Made by a program: the position numbers and the translations under genes | In this document: positions 8,641 through 16,701 of the stretch, one piece after another | Layout of the letters: each line of letters starts with the position of its first letter | Position numbering within the stretch: position 1 is the stretch's first letter | Source: Pseudomonas helmanticensis | GTDB lineage: Bacteria > Pseudomonadota > Gammaproteobacteria > Pseudomonadales > Pseudomonadaceae | Assembly (NCBI RefSeq): GCF_900182985.1 | Contig: NZ_FXUY01000002.1 | Span: 126,501-190,500 of the forward strand | Length of the DNA: 64,000 nt | Reading direction: 5' to 3' | Notes under the pieces: model-generated | What the model saw: only the letters and a program-made list of their open reading frames with translations | Told to the model about the DNA's origin: nothing | Databases searched by the model: none

Positions 8641-8696
8641 ATGGGGTGGTTTTTATAGTGGGGAAATTATTGGCTGCATCGAGCGTGGCAGCAATT

Positions 8697-8716
8697 TAAA
8701 GTGTACTACCCGGTTA
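8697..8716 (-). promoter_or_regulatory. shared operator candidate between quiC and transporter
   Basis: On the reverse strand this reads TAACC-N3-TAGTACA-C-TTTA, matching the aroQ upstream motif at all fixed bases. It also overlaps a near-perfect dyad, ACTA-N-CCGG-N-TAGT (8705-8718). Placed between two divergent genes of the same pathway, it is a good candidate binding site for the TetR regulator. Apart from this, the REP pair and the A-rich site, I see nothing else in the 8540-8878 gap. Confidence 0.55.
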
Positions 8717-8849
8717 GTTTTGCGTGCGATTATCGAACACAATGGCCGTTTGGCGAATTGACGATTTTTCGTCCACTGCCCAACATCGGCTGCACATTGA
8801 GTCCGGATCTGAACCACCGGTCGCAGCGTGCACAGAAAAAAGCACACCA

Positions 8850-8858
8850 AATAACAAA
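8850..8858 (+). promoter_or_regulatory. Hfq/Crc-like A-rich site before MFS gene
   Basis: AAT-AAC-AAA within an A-rich leader about 20 bases before the transporter ATG fits the (AAN)n target of Hfq/Crc. It parallels the site before aroQ. Confidence 0.4.
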
Positions 8859-8878
8859 TCCAAAAACGGGTGGAACAC

Positions 8879-10216
8879 ATGATTCCTTCACAGACTTCCC
8901 GCATGGCCCCGGCCATGAGCACTGCCACGGGTGGCATCGGCGACAAGATCCGCGGCGCCATGGCGGTCGGCAAAACCCGTTGGGGCATGCTGGCGCTGGT
9001 GTTTTTCGCCACTACTCTGAACTACATCGACCGCGCCGCCCTCGGCGTCATGCAGCCGATCCTCGCCAAGGAAATGAGCTGGACGGCGATGGATTACGCC
9101 AACATCAATTTCTGGTTTCAGGTCGGCTACGCGATCGGTTTCGTCCTTCAAGGCCGCTTGATCGACCGGGTCGGCGTCAAACGCGTGTTCTTCTGCGCCG
9201 TGCTGCTCTGGAGCCTGGCCACCGGTGCTCACGGCCTGGCAACGTCAGCCGTTGGCTTCATGGTCTGCCGGTTCATCCTCGGTCTGACGGAAGCGGCGAA
9301 CTACCCGGCCTGCGTGAAAACCACGCGCCTGTGGTTCCCCGCCGGCGAACGTGCGGTCGCCACCGGCATCTTCAACGCCGGCACCAACGTTGGCGCAATG
9401 TTCACGCCGATGCTGTTGCCGCTGATCCTCCACGTCTGGGGCTGGCAGGCGGCGTTCCTGTGCATGTCGGCACTGGGCGGCATCTGGTTGCTGTTCTGGG
9501 GCTTGAAGTATTTCAACCCGGAAGATCATCCGAGCGTTAAACAGTCCGAACTGGACTACATCCAGAAAGAAGTCGAACCGGAACAGGCCCGCGTGCCGTT
9601 CACGAGGATCCTGCGCATGCGTGGCACCTGGGCGTTCGCCATCGCCTACGCGCTGACCGCGCCGGTATTCTGGTTCTACCTGTACTGGCTGCCACCGTTC
9701 CTCAATCAGCAATACAACCTGGGCATCAACGTCACCCAGATGGGTATTCCGCTGATCATCATCTACGTGACGGCTGACTTCGGTAGCGTCGGTGGCGGGA
9801 TTCTGTCTTCGTTCCTGATCGGTCGCGGGATGAACTCGATCAAGGCGCGGCTGCTGTCGATGTTCCTGTTTGCCTGCTGCATCATCGGCGTGATCATGGC
9901 GGCTGGCTCGGCCAATCTGTGGGTCGCAGTGGCGGCGATTTCCCTGGCCATTGGTGCGCATCAGGCCTGGACGGCGAACATCTGGAGCCTGGTGATGGAC
10001 TACACGCCCAAGCACATGATGAGCACGGTGTTCGGTTTCGGCGGCATGTGCGCAGCGATCGGCGGGATGTTCATGACCCAGATCGTCGGCCATATCCTTA
10101 CCGTTACCAGTAACAACTACACCGTGTTGTTCACCCTGATCCCGGCGATGTACTTCATTGCGCTGACGTGGATGTACTTCATGGCCCCGCGCAAGATCCC
10201 GACCATCACCGAATAA
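8879..10216 (+). CDS. MFS transporter (anion:cation symporter family), likely quinate/shikimate uptake
   Basis: A 445-residue inner-membrane protein with about 12 membrane segments. Features of the ACS (ExuT/GudP-like) MFS branch are visible: NYIDRAALG after the first segment, the loop 2-3 motif GRLIDRVGVKR, and LGLTEAANYPACVKTTRLWFP in segments 4-5. That branch carries organic acid anions with protons. The ATG at 8879 follows GGTGGA with short spacing; the GTG nine bases upstream overlaps that site. Divergence from quiC and shared upstream motifs point to quinate, shikimate or dehydroshikimate as the substrate; this is inference. Confidence 0.88.
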   Translation: MIPSQTSRMAPAMSTATGGIGDKIRGAMAVGKTRWGMLALVFFATTLNYIDRAALGVMQPILAKEMSWTAMDYANINFWFQVGYAIGFVLQGRLIDRVGVKRVFFCAVLLWSLATGAHGLATSAVGFMVCRFILGLTEAANYPACVKTTRLWFPAGERAVATGIFNAGTNVGAMFTPMLLPLILHVWGWQAAFLCMSALGGIWLLFWGLKYFNPEDHPSVKQSELDYIQKEVEPEQARVPFTRILRMRGTWAFAIAYALTAPVFWFYLYWLPPFLNQQYNLGINVTQMGIPLIIIYVTADFGSVGGGILSSFLIGRGMNSIKARLLSMFLFACCIIGVIMAAGSANLWVAVAAISLAIGAHQAWTANIWSLVMDYTPKHMMSTVFGFGGMCAAIGGMFMTQIVGHILTVTSNNYTVLFTLIPAMYFIALTWMYFMAPRKIPTITE

Positions 10217-10222
10217 ACCCAT

Positions 10223-10308
10223 GTAGGAGCTGCGGCACGCTGCGATCTTTTGATCTTGATGTTGAAGATCAAAAGATCGCAGCCTCGTTTCACTCGTCAG
10301 CTCCTACA
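10223..10308. repeat. REP pair, variant right arm
   Basis: The left arm is GGAGCTGCGGCACGCTGCGATC. The right arm has the tip replaced by CTCGTTTCACTCGTCAG before AGCTCC. It lies between the convergent MFS and DMT transporter genes. Confidence 0.85.
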
Positions 10309-10327
10309 CAGGGGTTTGTGTGCCCTC

Positions 10328-11206
10328 TCAGCGGCGGCTTTGCTGCCACGCTGCTGCCAATCCGCTGCAACAGATCACTGCGATACCGATGATCGTCAAC
10401 AGACTCGGCGTGTGATTGAACAGCAGCCAGCCCAACAACCCCGCAAACACGATCTGGCAATAACCGAACGGTGCCAGCAGCGCCGGCGCGGCATGGCGGA
10501 ACGCCTGGGTCAGAAACAAATGCGCGGTCATCCCGCAACTGCCCAGCGCCAGCATCAACCCGGCATGGGTCAACGTCGGCACCTGCCAGAAGAACGGCAC
10601 CAGCGCACTCATCACCAACGTGTTGCAAAGCCCGGCGAAAAAGTTACTGGTGGTCGGGCTGTCGATCTCGGCAAGCTTGCGCGTGAGCAACTGATAGAAG
10701 CAGAAAAACAGCGCCGAGCAGAATGGCAACAACACCGCCGGGGTGAACAAATCACCACCCGGATGAACGATGATCAACACACCGATGAAGCCGCAGATCA
10801 CCGCGACCCATTGACCTCGGGTGACTCTTTCCTTAAGCAACGGCACCGACAATGCGGTGACCAATACCGGCGCAAGAAAGTTGACCGCCGTGGCTTCTGC
10901 CAGCGGGATGTACAACAACGCCGTGGTGAAAAACAGGCTGGTGCCAAGCAGGCACAGTGCTCGGGTCAACTGCCATAAAGGCTTCTTGGTACGTAGGGCG
11001 CGCAACCCAGACTGCGGCAGAAAAATTCCCGCCATCAATAACGTATGCACCAGATAACGCGCCCAGACGACCATTACGATCGGGTAGAAACCGGAGAGGT
11101 ATTTCGACAGTGCGTCGTGACTGGAGAACAGGAAAGTTGCCACGACAATCAGCAAGATCCCTTTGAAGGGCTGGTTGACACCGGAGAGCGGGGTGCTGAC
11201 GGTCAT
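10328..11206 (-). CDS. EamA/DMT family transporter
   Basis: A 292-residue membrane protein with ten predicted helices in two EamA repeats (about residues 15-145 and 160-285). Conserved family stretches include SSHDALSKYL in the first helix and AEATAVNFLAPVLVTALSVPLLKERV at the end of the first repeat. DMT proteins export or import small metabolites and amino-acid derivatives; nothing here fixes the substrate. It is transcribed away from the degraded oxidoreductase fragment and stands alone between two repeats. Confidence 0.88.
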   Translation of the reverse strand: MTVSTPLSGVNQPFKGILLIVVATFLFSSHDALSKYLSGFYPIVMVVWARYLVHTLLMAGIFLPQSGLRALRTKKPLWQLTRALCLLGTSLFFTTALLYIPLAEATAVNFLAPVLVTALSVPLLKERVTRGQWVAVICGFIGVLIIVHPGGDLFTPAVLLPFCSALFFCFYQLLTRKLAEIDSPTTSNFFAGLCNTLVMSALVPFFWQVPTLTHAGLMLALGSCGMTAHLFLTQAFRHAAPALLAPFGYCQIVFAGLLGWLLFNHTPSLLTIIGIAVICCSGLAAAWQQSRR

Positions 11207-11232
11207 GGGTTATCTCAAATTGAAAAACAATA

Positions 11233-11328
11233 CTGTGGCGAGGGAGCTTGCTCCCGCTGAGGCCGCGTAGCGGTCGCCGATTTTGGAAGCGCTGTGCAGT
11301 CCCAGCGGGAGCAAGCTCCCTCGCCGGG
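11233..11328. repeat. REP pair (GGCGAGGGAGCTTGCTCCCGC family)
   Basis: Inverted copies of GCGAGGGAGCTTGCTCCCGC and its complement about 45 bases apart. The same family, in a GGGGGCTTGCCCCC form, recurs at 25393. Confidence 0.88.
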
Positions 11329-11395
11329 AAACCGCCGCTCGTTGCGCGCCTGACGCAAGATCTCGGCCATGTCTGACGGTCTCGGCCCCGCCACA

Positions 11396-11542
11396 TCACA
11401 TAACTGCGCATAACGCGAGGTTGCGGGCATCGGTCCACGGCATGAAGCACAACGTCGCTTCAGTGAGGGTTTGCAGATGCCGATAATGTTGCTGGCCCAT
11501 ATTGCCGGCACCGATCAGGGCGATTCGAAGGGGCGAATTCAA
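11396..11542 (-). pseudogene. fragment of Gfo/Idh/MocA-type oxidoreductase
   Basis: The reverse strand encodes LRIALIGAGNMGQQHYRHLQ, a textbook N-terminal NAD-binding motif (GAGNMG) of Gfo/Idh/MocA dehydrogenases. The similarity stops after about 30 residues and the frame closes at 11396. Full-length members have about 330-390 residues, so this is a truncated remnant. The only start is a TTG. No continuation is seen between the fragment and the repeat at 11233. Confidence 0.7.
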
Positions 11543-11665
11543 GGCGCGATCCTCTGGTGATTGTTGTTGGAATATCACTTCATCAACAATTTAGAACCGA
11601 GTTCCAGAATCTAAAACCCAACAATCGCAAAACCGTGCGAACACCGCACAACTTCATCCGGCGGA

Positions 11666-12442
11666 TTAGATGAACAGTTCGGAGGCCAGGCTGGCTGCGG
11701 ATAATTCTTCGCTGAATGTCAGCAACAACGGCGCCAGCTCATGCAGACGTGCGCCAGGCATGCGCGCACTGGGGCCGGCGATACTGAGCACGCCAATCAC
11801 TCGGCCATTCCCGGGATGCCTGACCACCGCCGCAATCGCCGAAGTGCCGACCGCCGAGCTCTCCTCGACACAGGCGTAACCCTGTTCGCGGGCGAGACGC
11901 AGACGTTCGAGCAATTCGATATTGGAGCGCGGCGCATTCGGCCCGACGCCTACCGGGACTTCAGCGGCCTGAGGCTCAACCATCGACAGCGCCTCGGCGT
12001 CGCTCATGCACGCCAGCCAAGCATGCCCGGAGGCGGTGTAGAACAGCGGCGCGTCGCGGCCCATGTCCGGGTCATAACGCAGACCGGTGCGCGCGCCCTG
12101 CGCCTTGGCAATCCAGGTCTGGCGCTCGCCGTCGATTACGCCCAGGCGCACCAGTTCGCCGGTTTCCTGCGCCAGTCGATCAAGCACTGGCTGGACGATG
12201 TCGGCGCCGCTGCTCGACAGATATTGAAAGCCCATCGCGACCAGTTTTGTCGACAGGTGATAGCGCAGGGTTTCCGGATTCTGCCGGACATAACCCAGGC
12301 GCATCAGTTCGGCGAGCAAGCGGTGCGTGGCACTTTTGGGGATATCCAGTCGCTCGGCCAGGGTCTGCATCGGCAGCCCGCGCGGATCACTGGTGAGGCT
12401 TTCCAGCACACTGAAAACCCGTTCGATTTGACTACCGGCCAT
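11666..12442 (-). CDS. IclR family transcriptional regulator
   Basis: A 258-residue regulator. Residues 1-65 form the winged helix-turn-helix (IERVFSVLESL... LPMQTLAERLDIPKSATHRLLAEL). Residues about 75-250 form the IclR effector domain with the usual small-molecule pocket. The ATG at 12442 begins the conserved part; the in-frame extension to 12541 shows no similarity. It probably once controlled genes of which only fragments remain on both sides (oxidoreductase at 11396, flavoprotein at 12629). The target and inducer are unknown. Confidence 0.9.
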   Translation of the reverse strand: MAGSQIERVFSVLESLTSDPRGLPMQTLAERLDIPKSATHRLLAELMRLGYVRQNPETLRYHLSTKLVAMGFQYLSSSGADIVQPVLDRLAQETGELVRLGVIDGERQTWIAKAQGARTGLRYDPDMGRDAPLFYTASGHAWLACMSDAEALSMVEPQAAEVPVGVGPNAPRSNIELLERLRLAREQGYACVEESSAVGTSAIAAVVRHPGNGRVIGVLSIAGPSARMPGARLHELAPLLLTFSEELSAASLASELFI

Positions 12443-12628
12443 GGGGAGATCCGAATGAAATTTCAGCGATTCTAGAAGACATCGGCGGCAAAGCGAAATC
12501 TGGAACCGCCTGCGCGATAACCGCCCGCTTTGTTGGAACAAGGCTTGTCGAGCAGTGCCGACGCTGGGTATTTTCTGGAATCAAATTCCGAAAACACCCC
12601 ATCGCTAAAGCGTTGTAGATGTCTGCCG

Positions 12629-12850
12629 AACTTCAAGGTCACCCCGCACGCGCAAGTGCTCGACGCCAACGAGCAAGCCATCGCCGGCCTCTACGCAGCG
12701 GGTGGCGACATGGCCAGCATCATGGGTGGCCATTACCCGGCGGGCGGCATCAACCTCGGCCCGGCACTGACATTCGGTTACATCGCCGCCCGGCATATCG
12801 CCGGCATTACTGCTTTCGAACAGGAGATCGACCATGCAGCACATCGTTAA
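12629..12850 (+). pseudogene. C-terminal remnant of an FAD-binding dehydrogenase
   Basis: About 74 residues match the C-terminal end of FAD_binding_2 flavoproteins (fumarate reductase or ketosteroid dehydrogenase type): VTPHAQVLDA, GLYAAGGDMASIMGGHYP, then INLGPALTFGYIAARH, which is the FAD-contacting end of the fold. The N-terminal 450 or so residues are missing, and the sequence upstream turns into unrelated DNA at about 12628. The stop overlaps the start of the aldo/keto reductase by 17 bases, so the reductase was probably once the next gene of the same operon. Confidence 0.75.
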
Positions 12851-13667
12851 CGCCCAGGGTTTGAACATGCCGAAACTCGGTCTCGGCACCTGGCCGATGC
12901 TCGGCGACGAATGCACCCGTGCCGTGGAGCAGGCGCTGGAACTGGGTTACCGACACATCGATACGGCAGCGGCCTACAACAATGAAGACGCGGTCGGACA
13001 AGCACTGGCGAATACGCCGACACCGCGCGAGCAGATTCACCTGACTACCAAAGTCTGGTGGGATCAGTTGCAACCCGACGCGATGCGCCACTCCATGGAA
13101 CGCAGCCTCAAGGCCTTGCGCAGCGACTACGTCGATCTGTTCATGATTCACTGGCCAACCACCGATTGGGACCTGCCGCGCACACTCGACACCTTGGCCT
13201 GGTTCAAGGAACAAGGTCTGACGCGCAACATCGGCGTGGCGAATTTTCCTCTGCCGTTATTGCGCAAAGTTGTCGAGGAATACGGCATCGGTCTGTCGGC
13301 CATTCAGGTCGAGTACCACGTTCTGCTCGGACAAAACGCCCTGCTCGATTACGCCCGGCAACACAATATGGCGCTGACGGCCTATACACCGCTGGCGCGC
13401 AACAAGGTTTCACACATCGCCGAAATCCAGCAGATTGCCGCCAAGCATGGCGTACTGCCGACCCAGGTCGCACTGAAATGGCTGCTTGATCAAAGCAATG
13501 TTGCTGCGATCCCCAAGGCGAGCAGCGCCAGCAACCAAAGCGCCAATCTGGCGGCACTTGAGGTCAATCTGGATGATCAGGACCGCGCGCTGATTGCCAG
13601 TCTGTCCAAGCGTGAGCGACAGGTCAGCCCGGACTTCGCGCCAGTGTGGGATGCATTCGACCAGTGA
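12834..13667 (+). CDS. aldo/keto reductase (2,5-diketo-D-gluconate reductase B type)
   Basis: A 277-residue NADPH-dependent reductase with a TIM barrel. The catalytic tetrad is intact: D43 and Y48 in HIDTAAAYNNE, K73 in TTKVWW and H106 in FMIHWP. The C-terminal cofactor signature (AIPKASS) is present. The length and short loops fit the DkgB branch. The start lies inside the end of the flavoprotein remnant, which may mean its native promoter was lost with the upstream deletion. The substrate is unknown; small aldehydes and diketogluconate are typical of the family. Confidence 0.9.
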   Translation: MQHIVNAQGLNMPKLGLGTWPMLGDECTRAVEQALELGYRHIDTAAAYNNEDAVGQALANTPTPREQIHLTTKVWWDQLQPDAMRHSMERSLKALRSDYVDLFMIHWPTTDWDLPRTLDTLAWFKEQGLTRNIGVANFPLPLLRKVVEEYGIGLSAIQVEYHVLLGQNALLDYARQHNMALTAYTPLARNKVSHIAEIQQIAAKHGVLPTQVALKWLLDQSNVAAIPKASSASNQSANLAALEVNLDDQDRALIASLSKRERQVSPDFAPVWDAFDQ

Positions 13668-13813
13668 GTGGGAAAAGGCTGATGACTCACATCGAAACGG
13701 CAGATTCGAGAAGGGTCTTACGCGCCCTTACATTTATGCCCAGCAGATTCTGACGCGCGCGGTTATTCATAGGCGAGGTGACTTACACCCCCAACCTATG
13801 AAGGAACGCCAAC

Positions 13814-14659
13814 ATGCTATGGAACAGAGCGAGACGCAGCGACAACGTCAATGACACGCGAGAGGGCAAGGATGCCCGTAAACAAACAGGAAAAACGATC
13901 GCTGCCGGCCTGGCAGCTGTCACCCTCACGGGCGCGGCACTCTACGCGTCATACGACACCGGGCCAAAACCGATCCTGATGGATGACGCGAGCCAATACG
14001 CTTCGTCCGCCGACGCTGCGCAACTCGGCTTTATCGAGTCGATACTCGGTGACACCGAAGACACCTGGACGCTGCTGTTTGCCCAAACCGCACGCCATTA
14101 CCCCTCCCCGACACTGACGCTGTTCAGTGATAGCGTGGTCTCCGCTTGCGGTGCCGCCGACAGTTCGATCGGCCCTTTCTATTGCCCGGCCAACCAACAA
14201 ATCTATCTCGACCCGCAGTTCTTCGAGCTGATGGCCGAGCGCTTTTCCGCAGTCGGCGACTTCGCCCAGGCTTATATCATCGCGCACGAAGTCGGCCATC
14301 ATGTGCAGGTTGAACTGGGCATGTCCGCGCCGTTTGAAACCGCCCTCTCGGCCCGACAACCGGTGATTGGCGATTCGGGCCTCGGAGTGCGCAGCGAATT
14401 GCAGGCCGATTGCCTCGCCGGGGTCTGGGCGTACCATGCGCAACAGCGCCTGGCCTGGCTGGAACCGGGCGACATCGAAGAAGCCTTGAATGCCGCCACC
14501 GTGTTCGGTGACGACCATCTGCAGCGTGCACAAAACCGCGCGGTTCGGCCGGAGACCTTCAGCCACGGCACCTCACAGCAACGCACACAATGGTTCACAG
14601 CCGGATTCGATAGCGGCCGGATTGATGCGTGCGATACCTTCAACGCTGCGCCGCTGTAA
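13814..14659 (+). CDS. YpfJ-family neutral zinc metallopeptidase, diverged copy
   Basis: A 281-residue protein with a cytoplasmic N-terminus (MLWNRARRSDNV), one membrane segment at about 27-45, then a peptidase domain with zinc motif HEVGHH at 158-163 and the downstream glutamate region ELQADCLAGVWAY. AAGGA precedes the ATG. It is a close paralogue of the next gene but lacks that gene's glycine-rich linker, its N-terminal 60 residues have diverged, and it has Ser/His substitutions elsewhere. Both copies keep all catalytic residues. The family (Pfam zinc_peptidase) has little known function. Confidence 0.88.
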   Translation: MLWNRARRSDNVNDTREGKDARKQTGKTIAAGLAAVTLTGAALYASYDTGPKPILMDDASQYASSADAAQLGFIESILGDTEDTWTLLFAQTARHYPSPTLTLFSDSVVSACGAADSSIGPFYCPANQQIYLDPQFFELMAERFSAVGDFAQAYIIAHEVGHHVQVELGMSAPFETALSARQPVIGDSGLGVRSELQADCLAGVWAYHAQQRLAWLEPGDIEEALNAATVFGDDHLQRAQNRAVRPETFSHGTSQQRTQWFTAGFDSGRIDACDTFNAAPL

Positions 14660-14779
14660 GCTGTCGAACAGGCAATGTTGCTCAGAACCGTCGTCAATAA
14701 CGATGGTCTGACGACCGGACTGGCGCCACTCCCACGCACCAGCAACACTCATCACCAGATTCATTCAGAGGATTCCCAC

Positions 14780-15667
14780 ATGCTATGGAAAAAAGGCCGA
14801 CGCAGTGACAACGTCGTCGATGCCCGTGGTGATGATGCCGGCGGTGGCGGCGGCATGCGCTTCGGTGGTGGCAAAGGCCTGAGCCTGGGGGCCATCCTGC
14901 TGATCGTCGGTATCGGCTGGATCACCGGGCAGGACCCGTTGCAGATCCTCGGCCAGCTCACCGGGCAAACGTCTCAACAAGCGGCACCGACTTCGCAAAC
15001 CCGTCAGGCGCCACCGGCCAACGATGAACAGGCAGAATTCGTCCGTTCGATCCTCGGCGATACCGAAGACACCTGGGGCGCGATTTTCCAGCAGGCCGGT
15101 CGCCAATATAAGGATCCGACCCTCGTGCTGTTCAGCAACCGGGTCAATTCCGCCTGCGGCCTGGCGACGTCTGCCACCGGCCCGTTCTACTGCCCGGCCG
15201 ACCAGAAGGTCTATCTGGACATGGCGTTCTTCCAGGAAATGTCGCAACGCTTCAAGGCCGCCGGTGATTTCGCCCAGGCCTACGTGATCGCTCACGAAGT
15301 CGGACACCATGTGCAGACGCTGCTCGGTGTCTCGGCGAAAATTCAGACAGCTCGCCAGCAAGGCCGGCAGATGGAAGGCGCCGGCGGTTTGCTCGTGCGT
15401 CAGGAACTGCAAGCCGATTGCCTCGCCGGTGTCTGGGCGTATAACGCGCAGAAGCGTTTGAACTGGCTGGAACCAGGCGACATCGAAGAAGCCTTGAACG
15501 CGGCCAACGCCATCGGTGATGATCGCCTGCAACAACAGGGTCAGGGGCGTGTGGTGCCGGACTCGTTTACCCACGGTACGTCGGCGCAAAGGGTGCGCTG
15601 GTTCAAAACCGGATTCGCGCAGGGCCAGGTCGGCCAGTGCGACACCTTTGCGGCGAAAAACCTGTAA
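14780..15667 (+). CDS. YpfJ-family neutral zinc metallopeptidase
   Basis: A 295-residue protein, close to the usual family length. It begins MLWKKGRRSDNVVDARG, has a glycine-rich linker (21-32), a membrane segment (33-48), a Gln/Thr/Ala-rich spacer (52-80) and a peptidase domain with HEVGHH at 172-177 and ELQADCLAGVWAY. I chose the ATG at 14780 because AGAGGA lies seven bases upstream and the family start is conserved. It follows its paralogue by 120 bases without a terminator and abuts the hydrolase gene, so the three probably form one operon. Confidence 0.92.
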   Translation: MLWKKGRRSDNVVDARGDDAGGGGGMRFGGGKGLSLGAILLIVGIGWITGQDPLQILGQLTGQTSQQAAPTSQTRQAPPANDEQAEFVRSILGDTEDTWGAIFQQAGRQYKDPTLVLFSNRVNSACGLATSATGPFYCPADQKVYLDMAFFQEMSQRFKAAGDFAQAYVIAHEVGHHVQTLLGVSAKIQTARQQGRQMEGAGGLLVRQELQADCLAGVWAYNAQKRLNWLEPGDIEEALNAANAIGDDRLQQQGQGRVVPDSFTHGTSAQRVRWFKTGFAQGQVGQCDTFAAKNL

Positions 15668-16618
15668 ATGCATAAATGGCTTCTGGCTTTACTGATCGTT
15701 GGCAGCACCGCACAGGCTGCCGGTGTCGACGCAATCAGCCCCGGGCGTTTGCAATTCAAGGCCGGGGAGATGGCGGTGGGCATTGGTCCTGCGCCGGAGA
15801 AAATCGAGCGGGTGCTGATCGTCATTCATGGCCGTTTGCGCAACTCGGAAACCTATCGCAAAAGCGCCGAGAGCGCGGCTGAACTGGCCGGGCAAAGTGC
15901 GCACACGCTGGTGATCGCGCCGCAATTTCTCAATGAAAGCGATGTCGCCCTGTACTCGCTACCGGCGACATTGCTGCGCTGGCAAGGCAACGCATGGATG
16001 GGCGGTGGATTATCCACAGGGCCGAATCCGTTGAGTTCCTATGCGGCACTGGACGAAATCGTTGCGCGGATCAGCGATCGCAAACAGTTTCCCGACGTGA
16101 AGCAGATCGTGATTTTCGGGCATTCCGGTGGCGGCCAAGTGGTCCAGCGCTACGCCCTGCTCGCCAAGGACCAGCCGGCGCTGAAGGCCAACGGCATTCG
16201 TTTGCGCTACGTGGTGGCCAATCCGTCCTCCTATGCGTACTTCAATGAACAGCGACCGGTGGCGTTCGATCACGCCAAATGTGCAGGTTTCAATCGCTGG
16301 AAGTACGGTCTGTCAGACATGCCGGTGTATGCCGGCGGGCAAACGCCGTTGCAGCTTGAGAGCAGCTACGTCAAACGCGAGGTGATTTATCTGCTTGGGC
16401 AGCAGGATATTGACCCCAATCATCCAGCGCTGGACAAGCGTTGTGAAGCCGAAACGCAGGGCGCGTATCGCCTGGAGCGTGGGAAATTTTACTTCGGCTA
16501 TTTGCTGCGCCGACATCCGGAAGGGGTCAATCAGCGCCTGGTGGAAGTGCCCGGGGTTGGGCATAACGGCGATGGCATGCTGACCTCTCCGGAGGGGCAG
16601 AAGGCGTTGTTTGAATAG
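15668..16618 (+). CDS. exported alpha/beta hydrolase
   Basis: A 316-residue protein with a signal peptide (1-18, cleavage after AQA), followed by an alpha/beta hydrolase fold. The oxyanion strand is VIHGR (52-56), the nucleophile elbow GHSGGG has S153, and the C-terminal histidine is likely in PGVGHNGDG. Its ATG begins right after the metallopeptidase stop, so the two are coupled. Expected to act in the periplasm on an unknown ester or similar substrate. A REP pair follows. Confidence 0.85.
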   Translation: MHKWLLALLIVGSTAQAAGVDAISPGRLQFKAGEMAVGIGPAPEKIERVLIVIHGRLRNSETYRKSAESAAELAGQSAHTLVIAPQFLNESDVALYSLPATLLRWQGNAWMGGGLSTGPNPLSSYAALDEIVARISDRKQFPDVKQIVIFGHSGGGQVVQRYALLAKDQPALKANGIRLRYVVANPSSYAYFNEQRPVAFDHAKCAGFNRWKYGLSDMPVYAGGQTPLQLESSYVKREVIYLLGQQDIDPNHPALDKRCEAETQGAYRLERGKFYFGYLLRRHPEGVNQRLVEVPGVGHNGDGMLTSPEGQKALFE

Positions 16619-16624
16619 TTAGAA

Positions 16625-16701
16625 GCAAAAGATCGCAGCCTGCGGCAGCTCCTACATTTGTCCCGTGTAGGAGCTGCCGCAGGCTGCGATCTTTTGATCT
16701 T
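16625..16701. repeat. REP pair (GCAGCCTGCGGCAGC type)
   Basis: A near-perfect inverted pair around a 14-base centre between the convergent hydrolase and HAD genes. Its last bases overlap the HAD stop codon. Confidence 0.92.

Noticed and set aside
12530..12628. N-terminal extension of the flavoprotein remnant as a real short gene
   Set aside because: Residues before 12629 do not resemble the family and no ribosome binding site is seen; the similarity is to a C-terminal fragment only.
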